Shown here in pieces: positions 6,769 to 11,868 of a stretch of DNA of 11,868 nt (the stretch's first letter is position 1; every line of letters starts with the position of its first letter). Origin of the DNA: an uncultured Sphingorhabdus sp. (GTDB lineage: Bacteria; Pseudomonadota; Alphaproteobacteria; Sphingomonadales; Sphingomonadaceae); the NCBI GenBank assembly GCA_937873665.1, contig CALMYW010000506.1, positions 1-11,868 of the forward strand. The letters run 5' to 3'. The notes beneath the pieces were generated by a model that was not told the origin of the DNA, searched no databases, and was given only the letters and a program-made list of their open reading frames with translations. A program made the translations under genes and the position numbers.

Positions 6769-8358
6769 ATGGTTGACTTGCGTTGCGTTAGCCAGGCGGG
6801 CATTGCCGTTGAACTACGGCCAGGAGTGGTTGCCACAGGTTTCCATGAGTTGGGAAGCTACTGCTTCCTTGCGCCTATCGATGGGGCATCCCTCTACATC
6901 GACGAAGCCCCTGCGGAGGCCATCAAGGTCGACGGCGTTCACGCGTGGCGATGGCGGCCTGGATTCTATGCGGGCCAGGTGGTCGCCGAGTTGGTCTCGG
7001 CCACGGGTCAGCGACTCGCAGAGTACAGAATCGATGTAAGCCCCGATGAGACAAAGCTTGGTGACGACGTCTTCCGAGCCATGCTGGACGACTTGTATGG
7101 ATTTGATCCAGGCCTGCTACTTGGGACAGAAGCGGCCCAAGCCAGTGTCGGAGTTTCTGGTGAGGTGACGTCACCCTTGTTGGAATATGCGCGCCTCAGA
7201 CGGTACGCAGGCGATTTTGTTGGAGCACTCAAGGCAGTCACCGCTCAGCCATTGACCAGGCTACGGCGTGAACGTGCACTTGTTCCCTATCATCAGGTGC
7301 GCAGGGTTGATGCCGGATCGGCGAGGGGACTGTTGCGTCGCCCGGATACCGCTGCATTCCTCCGCCGAAATGTTGCGCTGGCGGATGGGGTGATTCCCCT
7401 TTTCGACGTCATGCGTTCGATCGACGATTCCGATAATCCAGCCAACCGTGCGCTGGCCTCAAAGCTGTTGGCGGTGCGTCGCCGTTGCGTCCACGTCGCC
7501 GCGGCCCTACAGGACGTCGCTTCGAAGGAGGAGGAATCAGCAACCCGCACGCCGCTGCAACCAAGACTCTCACGGAAGTTGGAATTCTTAGGCGAGTTGG
7601 CGGCAACGCTGGACAAAGTTGCTAGGTCTGAGCCATTTGCCTCGGTGAGTCGTGCCGAAGTCACCGCCGCTGGCCTCAACGCGATTTCCGCTCACCCGGC
7701 GTATGCGCGTGCTTATCGCTTCGCCTGGTCAACCCTTCGTCATGGTGTTGCTGGTGAGACAAGGGCTGAGAGTCTCTGGTTGAGTCCTACGTGGGAAATC
7801 TACGAGCGGTGGTGCTTCAGTCGCGTCGTGGCCTCCTTGCGCGAGATTTTTGATGCTGTCGAATGGAGGATGGCATATGCCTCCAACGGTAACGATCGCA
7901 TCAGGCTGATAGGCAAGGGGGCGGGCATTCGAGTTGAAGCATGCCTGCAGCGGTGTTTTCCCCCAGGTGGCGCGGATAAGAGTGGCTTCCAAAGCGTCTC
8001 CATGCAGTTGCACCCTGACATCGTGATAACAGCTGAATATGGCGATCAGCGGAGGATGCTCGTCCTTGATGCCAAGTACCGGACAAGTCGACAAAACGTC
8101 TTGGACGCCATGCGCTCTGCGCACCTGTATCAGGACGCGCTTCGATGGAATGGGTCGCGGGCCGCGATGTCGATGTTGCTTGTTCCAAGGGGAGGCGGGG
8201 CGCCTTGGCTTGAGGAGCCTCAATTTCAAGCAGCGCATCGGGTCGGCGTGCACGTGTTGGCGCCCAACTCAGCTCCCACCGCTTTAACGCAGTTGCTTGA
8301 AGAGTGGTTGCGTCCTGGGTTGGCGGCTCAGCATCACGGGCCGATTGTCGTTGCTTAA
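6769..8358 (+). CDS. McrC-like DUF2357 protein with PD-(D/E)XK nuclease
   Basis: I place the start at ATG 6769, one base after the TGA of the AAA+ gene; upstream codons in this frame (from 6529) are an arginine-rich shadow of that gene. No strong ribosome site is visible, so translational coupling is likely. The 529-residue protein has a beta-rich N-terminal region (~1-95), a DUF2357-like helical segment (DDVFRAMLDDLYGFDPGLLLG, ~99-119) and a long helical middle (~130-340). Its C-terminal nuclease has HPD (D417), VLDAKYR (D434-x-K436) and the downstream helix AMRSAHLYQDAL. That is the D...(D/E)xK arrangement of PD-(D/E)XK enzymes, and the order matches McrC-type subunits. Family knowledge: McrC binds the McrB ring, stimulates its NTPase and cuts DNA, often when the target carries modified bases. 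Pairing with the upstream AAA+ protein is strongly suggested by adjacency. If the AAA+ gene is truly frameshifted, this subunit may be orphaned. It could instead act with the helicase. Confidence 0.87.
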   Translation: MVDLRCVSQAGIAVELRPGVVATGFHELGSYCFLAPIDGASLYIDEAPAEAIKVDGVHAWRWRPGFYAGQVVAELVSATGQRLAEYRIDVSPDETKLGDDVFRAMLDDLYGFDPGLLLGTEAAQASVGVSGEVTSPLLEYARLRRYAGDFVGALKAVTAQPLTRLRRERALVPYHQVRRVDAGSARGLLRRPDTAAFLRRNVALADGVIPLFDVMRSIDDSDNPANRALASKLLAVRRRCVHVAAALQDVASKEEESATRTPLQPRLSRKLEFLGELAATLDKVARSEPFASVSRAEVTAAGLNAISAHPAYARAYRFAWSTLRHGVAGETRAESLWLSPTWEIYERWCFSRVVASLREIFDAVEWRMAYASNGNDRIRLIGKGAGIRVEACLQRCFPPGGADKSGFQSVSMQLHPDIVITAEYGDQRRMLVLDAKYRTSRQNVLDAMRSAHLYQDALRWNGSRAAMSMLLVPRGGGAPWLEEPQFQAAHRVGVHVLAPNSAPTALTQLLEEWLRPGLAAQHHGPIVVA

Positions 8359-8391
8359 TCACTGAGTCCCGCTTGACCTCGCATTCCAGTC

Positions 8392-8415
8392 TCGCAAATT
8401 GAGATGCCTTTGCGA
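8392..8415 (+). other. Perfect 7-bp inverted repeat upstream of the ASCH gene
   Basis: TCGCAAA (8392-8398) and TTTGCGA (8409-8415) are exact reverse complements separated by 10 nt, in the 94-nt gap between the McrC-like and ASCH genes. No T-run follows the right arm, so it is a poor intrinsic terminator. A TTGACC at 8373-8378 could be a -35 box, with a weak -10 (CAAATT, 3 of 6) inside the left arm. A dyad overlapping a promoter would suit an operator for a local regulator. This is a candidate only. Confidence 0.35.
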
Positions 8416-8438
8416 CACTCTTGCAGGGTGAGACAGAC

Positions 8439-8447
8439 AGGAAGGAG
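8439..8447 (+). promoter_or_regulatory. Strong ribosome binding site for the ASCH gene
   Basis: AGGAAGGAG ends 5 nt before GTG 8453 and is the best Shine-Dalgarno match in the window. It fixes the GTG start of the ASCH gene and suggests independent, efficient initiation rather than coupling to the gene upstream. Confidence 0.75.
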
Positions 8448-8452
8448 CGAGC

Positions 8453-9166
8453 GTGAAAGGACTTGTTGTTGACGAGCCGTGGATTTCGATGATCCTGCGA
8501 GGCGATAAGCAGTGGGAGATGCGTAGCCAAGCCACTGCGATTCGCGGACTGATTGCCCTGATCCGAAAGGGCAGCGGCGCCGTTGTCGGTGTTGCTCGCG
8601 TCACCGGTTGCCGGGGACCCTTGGACATCGAGCAGCTTCGCGCACATGCGGGTCAACATCGTGTCCCGTTAGCGGAGTTCGAGTCCGGGCGCGCAGCCAA
8701 ATGGACAACAGCGTGGGAGCTCGTCGACGCGCGACCGCTTCCGACGCCAGTTCACTACCGCCATCCCTATGGTGCGGTCATCTGGGTCAACCTCGATGCG
8801 GGCGTGCAGGCGGCTGTGGAAGCCCAGCTGGATGACGAACCGCCGATTGAGATCCGTACAGCTCCCCCGGTAGGGGCGCCGCGTGATCCGGAACCGGAGA
8901 GGAAATTTTTCACACTCGATCCCGCGACTCTGGTGCCCGTCGCCGGTGATGGCTCGTGGTTCTGCCCTGATCTGCTGCGCGCGGGTCAATTTACGGTCGG
9001 TGAGAAAGGAGAAGAGCGGCGCTTGGACACGTTCGAGGATGCGCTACGTGCCTTGCGACAGATGGCGATCCCGCGCTGGCGTCGGCCGAATCCGCAGGGC
9101 AATTGGGGCATTGTTGCGGGCAAGCGATGGGCTCGCGTGGCGGAGCTTCAGCAAGCGGGGGACTGA
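8453..9166 (+). CDS. ASCH (PUA-like) domain protein with unknown C-terminal domain
   Basis: GTG 8453 is chosen because AGGAAGGAG sits 5 nt upstream. The 237-residue product begins with the ASCH fold pattern: VDEPWISMILRGDKQWEMR contains the signature GxKxxExR (G17, K19, E22, R24), followed by RGLIALIRKG, VVGVARVTG and HPYGAVIWV up to residue ~115. ASCH domains belong to the PUA superfamily, with EVE and YTH. Members bind RNA or modified bases, and some are nucleases or amidohydrolases. After a charged, proline-rich linker (~120-148) comes an ~85-residue C-terminal domain (KFFTLDPATLVPVAG, GSWFCPDLL, WRRPNPQGNWGIVAGKRW) that I do not recognise. No membrane segment or signal peptide is seen. 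Placed between an McrBC-like pair and ZorAB, it could be a modified-base reader or specificity factor for either; this is inference. It might instead have a housekeeping RNA role. Confidence 0.87.
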   Translation: MKGLVVDEPWISMILRGDKQWEMRSQATAIRGLIALIRKGSGAVVGVARVTGCRGPLDIEQLRAHAGQHRVPLAEFESGRAAKWTTAWELVDARPLPTPVHYRHPYGAVIWVNLDAGVQAAVEAQLDDEPPIEIRTAPPVGAPRDPEPERKFFTLDPATLVPVAGDGSWFCPDLLRAGQFTVGEKGEERRLDTFEDALRALRQMAIPRWRRPNPQGNWGIVAGKRWARVAELQQAGD

Positions 9167-9190
9167 ATTCTCCTGGCAAGCGCTTAGAAT
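9163..9190 (+). promoter_or_regulatory. Possible weak promoter for zorAB
   Basis: TAGAAT at 9185-9190 matches the -10 consensus at 5 of 6 positions. CTGAAT at 9163-9168, 16 nt upstream, matches the -35 at only 3 of 6 and overlaps the end of the ASCH gene. A start near 9197 would precede both candidate zorA starts. AAGCGCTT (9179-9186), a perfect 8-bp palindrome, overlaps the -10. Motif evidence only. Confidence 0.28.
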
Positions 9191-9247
9191 CAGGGCTCGA
9201 CCACTACCCTGGAGGGAGTGGCTGAGGGGCCAATTCGGGGGCGTGCG

Positions 9248-11128
9248 ATGCAGTCGTTGTTTTCCCATCTGACGGGAAGTTTTGTCATTGCGTTACTGAG
9301 CGTGATCGCGGCGGGATTGCTACTTCATTTTTTGTGGCAATACGTCTACAGGGGTTGGCGTCTTCGCAACGATCTGAAGCTGCTGGCTGGACGCATTCGG
9401 GGGTTGGAAGGACGTCCTCGAGCGGATCTCCGCAGCGAGTTGAGCGCGTTGTTCGCTGGTAGCCACGCGCAGCATGCTTGGAAAGAGTTCGACGACACGC
9501 TTCATGACCAGTACGACTTGGTAGATGGAGAGCGCCAGGTCAGGGACGTTCGTGCAACGGTCCCTGCGGAAACATTCATTAGCCTGGAAACGGTCGTTGA
9601 GCCGCGAATTGGAGCCGAGTACTTCAGGCATCTGCCGGGCTTGTTTACCGGACTCGGCATTGTCGGTACCTTTTCTGGACTGATCCGCGGGCTGCTGACA
9701 TTCAGGCCCGACGCTGATGCGGACGCCCTGAAGAAAGGTTTGGGCGATCTTTTCGGTCACGTGCAGGGCGCCTTCTTCTTCTCGGCGCTTGCGATTGGCC
9801 TGGCCATGATGGTCACGCTGATCGAAAAGTGGCTGTATGCCTCCTGTTCCAAATGGGTGGGCGAGATCACCGCCGGCCTGGACAGCCTGTTCCGCGCAGG
9901 TGTCGGCGAAGAGTATCTGTCGGGTCTTTTGCAGGCCTCCCAGGAAAGCGCAACGCAGACGCGGCAGCTCAAGGAAAGCATGGTCGATGACCTCAAGGTC
10001 CTTCTGACCAATCTGACCGAGCGCCAGATTCAGGCCACGCAACAGCTTTCAATGGATCTTGGTCAGCAGATCGAGGCAAGCCTGAAGGAGCCGTTGTCTC
10101 ATCTCGCCGAAACAGTGCGCCAAGCAAGCGGACAGCAGACGACGTCCACCAGCAATGTCCTCGAGAACCTGATGAGTGCCTTCATGGCCCAAATGCGCGA
10201 AACGCTTGGGGGCCAGCTGGGGGATCTCAGCGGTCTGATGCAGCAGACCGCGCAATCGATGACGCAGGTCGAAGCCGCGATGCGCGCGTTGGTCGACGAC
10301 ATGCAGCGCGTGAGTAGCGAATCGACCAGGGGAACCCAACAGGCTGTGCGTGAGTTGATCGACTCGATGACGCTCCATCAACGTGAGCAGGCCGACACCA
10401 TTCGTGGAAGCACAGCAGGCATTCTCGAGCGCGTCGAGGCAACCGTCGGGCACCTTGCTGAACAACAAGGCGCGATGCTGGATCACGCCCGGACGTCGAT
10501 GGCGGATGTCACCCAGGCCATGGAGACACGGGTCTCTGGCCTGGTCCACGCCAACCAACAGACGGCGGAAGCGACGGCGACTGCCATCAACTCCCTGAGG
10601 GACGTATCGAGCGAGGCGATTGGCGGAATGAACAAGGGCGCTGCGGCAGTGAACGCGGCGGTTGGCGCCGTTCAACACGCCGTCGAGGGTCTCGCTCGCC
10701 TGACGGATCGCATGGGAGGGCTACAGTCGAATCTTCTGCAGGCTGCGGACAAACTCACTCAGAGCACGGGTGTTCTAGGTACGGCCAGTCAGTCATTGGC
10801 CACGGCCTCCACCACGCTGGGCACGACGTCGTCCCGGCTCGAATCGGTGGCTCAAGCGGCGAGCACGGAGGCAGATCTGCGTGCACAACTGTTGGTCGAC
10901 CTGCGCGCGATGACCGAACAATCGCGCAATGCAGGGATTGAGCTCGCGTCGCTCTCGGAAGAGGTTCGCGGCGCACTCGCCGAGAACGTCGATTCGTTCG
11001 GACACAGCGTTTCTAAGGTGTTGTCGCAGCACCTCGCCGACTACCAGAAGCAGCTCGGTGATGCCGTCAACATGCTGAAGTCGGCGCTGGAAGAGCTGGC
11101 TGAAGTCGCTCTCGATTCGAGGCCCTGA
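9248..11128 (+). CDS. zorA: Zorya membrane motor protein ZorA (MotA/TolQ/ExbB-type proton channel with coiled-coil tail)
   Basis: ATG 9248 has GGGGG 6 nt upstream. GTG 9218 would add 10 residues, but its GGAGGG lies only 1-2 nt away; both starts remain possible. From the ATG the protein has 626 residues: membrane helix 1 at ~11-33, a cytoplasmic region with TFISLETVVEPRIGAEYFRHLP (109-130), helix 2 at ~130-150 (GLFTGLGIVGTFSGLIRGLL) and helix 3 at ~174-197 (GAFFFSALAIGLAMMVTLIE). The VVEPRIGAEYFRHLPGLFTG block and GTFSGL fit ZorA within the MotA/TolQ/ExbB family. Residues ~200-626 are a long polar, Ala/Gln/Ser/Thr-rich helical tail with chemoreceptor-like coiled-coil pattern. Family knowledge: ZorA forms a pentameric proton-driven motor around two ZorB chains in the inner membrane, and its tail projects into the cytoplasm to signal phage entry. 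zorB follows after 2 nt. The downstream effector genes that would define the Zorya type are outside the window. Confidence 0.93.
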   Translation: MQSLFSHLTGSFVIALLSVIAAGLLLHFLWQYVYRGWRLRNDLKLLAGRIRGLEGRPRADLRSELSALFAGSHAQHAWKEFDDTLHDQYDLVDGERQVRDVRATVPAETFISLETVVEPRIGAEYFRHLPGLFTGLGIVGTFSGLIRGLLTFRPDADADALKKGLGDLFGHVQGAFFFSALAIGLAMMVTLIEKWLYASCSKWVGEITAGLDSLFRAGVGEEYLSGLLQASQESATQTRQLKESMVDDLKVLLTNLTERQIQATQQLSMDLGQQIEASLKEPLSHLAETVRQASGQQTTSTSNVLENLMSAFMAQMRETLGGQLGDLSGLMQQTAQSMTQVEAAMRALVDDMQRVSSESTRGTQQAVRELIDSMTLHQREQADTIRGSTAGILERVEATVGHLAEQQGAMLDHARTSMADVTQAMETRVSGLVHANQQTAEATATAINSLRDVSSEAIGGMNKGAAAVNAAVGAVQHAVEGLARLTDRMGGLQSNLLQAADKLTQSTGVLGTASQSLATASTTLGTTSSRLESVAQAASTEADLRAQLLVDLRAMTEQSRNAGIELASLSEEVRGALAENVDSFGHSVSKVLSQHLADYQKQLGDAVNMLKSALEELAEVALDSRP

Positions 11129-11130
11129 TC

Positions 11131-11856
11131 ATGCTCGGGGCGATGACGCGGCCACGTAAGCGAGGAGCGCCAGAAGGCGAGAAGCCATTCTGGATTTCCT
11201 ACGCAGACTTGATGACGGCAATGATGACCCTCTTTCTTGCGGCCATGGCTGTCACGATGGTCGCCATCACCCGTGAAGTGCAGAAAGAGAAGAATCTCGA
11301 GGTCGTTCGGGCTGATGAAATCAGGGAAATATGCGGCGGCCTGCAGGCCACGTTTGCGTCGCATCCCTTCATCAACGTCGATTGCACCGACAACCGCATC
11401 AGTTTTGGAGAGGCGGGACGTTTCGGCCATAACGACTATCGCCTATCCGAAGCCGCGGCTAAATCCCTGGCGCAGCTGGTGCCGGTCATCCTCCAGGCTG
11501 CCGATGGGGAGCTCGGCCGCAAATGGTTCAAGCAGGTCGTGATCGAGGGCTTTACCGACACCGATGGATCGTATCTGTACAACCTCGATCTCAGCTTGAA
11601 GCGCTCAGAGTGGGTGATGTGCATGCTGCTAGATCCTCGACGCAATTCCGATCTCCAGCTGTCCGAGGCTCAGCTCCAGCGGGTGCGGGACCTGTTTCTG
11701 GCCGGCGGCGTCTCGTTCAACAACGCAAAGCAGAGCAAGGACGCAAGCCGACGAGTTGAGCTGCGGCTCCAGTTTTATGGGCAAGACGAGCGCGACGCCG
11801 GAATTAGTCGTCCATCGTTTCATTCTCCTGACGACGATCGCTGCATGTTGCAATGA
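11131..11856 (+). CDS. zorB: Zorya membrane protein ZorB (MotB/OmpA-like peptidoglycan-anchored stator)
   Basis: ATG 11131 lies 2 nt after the zorA stop, with GAGG at 11119-11122 as ribosome site; ATG 11143 is an alternative four residues in. The 241-residue product has a short basic N-terminus and a single membrane helix (~22-46, FWISYADLMTAMMTLFLAA). Its aspartate D26 corresponds to the proton-carrying residue of MotB-type stators. The periplasmic OmpA-like domain follows, with the peptidoglycan-binding signature VIEGFTDTDGSYLYNLDLS (~137-155), RSEW, and ASRRVELRL near the end. Two cysteines, C68 and C85, flank the start of the periplasmic region and could form a disulfide. The protein should anchor the ZorA ring to the cell wall and supply the proton path. 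It is complete and shows no disrupted motif. Its stop overlaps a following ATG (ATGA), implying at least one more coupled gene. Confidence 0.93.
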   Translation: MLGAMTRPRKRGAPEGEKPFWISYADLMTAMMTLFLAAMAVTMVAITREVQKEKNLEVVRADEIREICGGLQATFASHPFINVDCTDNRISFGEAGRFGHNDYRLSEAAAKSLAQLVPVILQAADGELGRKWFKQVVIEGFTDTDGSYLYNLDLSLKRSEWVMCMLLDPRRNSDLQLSEAQLQRVRDLFLAGGVSFNNAKQSKDASRRVELRLQFYGQDERDAGISRPSFHSPDDDRCMLQ

Positions 11857-11868
11857 ATCTCTCGGCCT
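11853..11868 (+). CDS. Start of a further gene overlapping zorB (3' end outside window)
   Basis: The zorB stop is embedded in ATGA: ATG 11853-11855 opens a frame reading M-N-L-S-A before the window ends. Four-base overlaps of this kind are typical of translationally coupled operon genes, and in Zorya loci an effector or accessory gene (zorC, zorE or zorF depending on type) follows zorB. No convincing ribosome site precedes it, which fits coupling. Only five residues are visible, so identity cannot be given. Confidence 0.4.

Noticed and set aside
7409..8659. Overlapping - strand frames across the McrC-like and ASCH genes (for example 7901-8659).
   Set aside because: They are antisense to genes with recognisable catalytic or signature motifs, cross the intergenic gap, and show no domain of their own.
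9218..9247. GTG 9218 as the zorA start.
   Set aside because: Its purine-rich site is only 1-2 nt from the GTG, and the ten added residues look unlike the start of a membrane protein. ATG 9248 has better spacing. Not fully excluded.
9320..10678. Two long - strand frames (240 and 209 residues) antisense to zorA.
   Set aside because: The + strand encodes clear ZorA membrane and coiled-coil features over the same bases. The antisense products have low-complexity shadow composition and no supported start.
1..11868. tRNA or rRNA genes, CRISPR repeats, insertion-sequence ends, integrase and attachment sites.
   Set aside because: No cloverleaf-like segment, regularly spaced direct repeat, transposase motif or long terminal inverted repeat was found on reading both strands. 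A short degenerate site could be missed by eye.

Overview
The window is about 11.9 kb of GC-rich DNA (roughly 60% GC by eye). Every convincing gene lies on the + strand, tightly packed. No RNA gene, insertion sequence, CRISPR array or integrase is visible. Protein style and codon use suggest a GC-rich proteobacterium, perhaps gammaproteobacterial (Xanthomonas/Pseudomonas-like); this is an impression, not a measurement. The content is that of a phage-defence island.

Layout: (1) 1-1052, the C-terminal ~350 residues of a type ISP restriction-modification enzyme, cut by the window edge. (2) 1095-4433, a large superfamily 1 (COG1112-like) helicase with an N-terminal winged helix and a C-terminal DUF559/Vsr-like nuclease domain. 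(3) 4520-6767, an McrB-like AAA+ NTPase now split over two reading frames; the break at about 5387-5392 cuts a winged-helix domain in half. (4) 6769-8358, its McrC-like partner, a DUF2357-type protein with a PD-(D/E)XK nuclease. (5) 8453-9166, an ASCH (PUA-like) protein with an unrecognised C-terminal domain. (6) 9248-11128 and (7) 11131-11856, ZorA and ZorB of the Zorya family: a MotA/MotB-like inner-membrane proton channel with a long cytoplasmic coiled-coil tail and an OmpA-like peptidoglycan-binding domain. (8) At 11853 another reading frame opens with an ATGA overlap and runs off the window; it is the natural place for the Zorya effector gene.

How the genes may work together: the sequence shows a ZorAB envelope sensor/motor directly downstream of a possible modified-base reader (ASCH), an McrBC-like NTPase/nuclease pair and a helicase-nuclease, all co-directional with gaps of 1-94 nt. 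One reading is several independent defence systems stacked in an island. The other is a composite system in which a type IV restriction-like cytoplasmic module is coupled to a Zorya motor. The window cannot decide between them: gene content and order are observed, co-function is inference. The frameshift in the McrB-like gene is the most concrete oddity. It could be a sequencing error, a real inactivating mutation, a phase-variable state or programmed +1 recoding.
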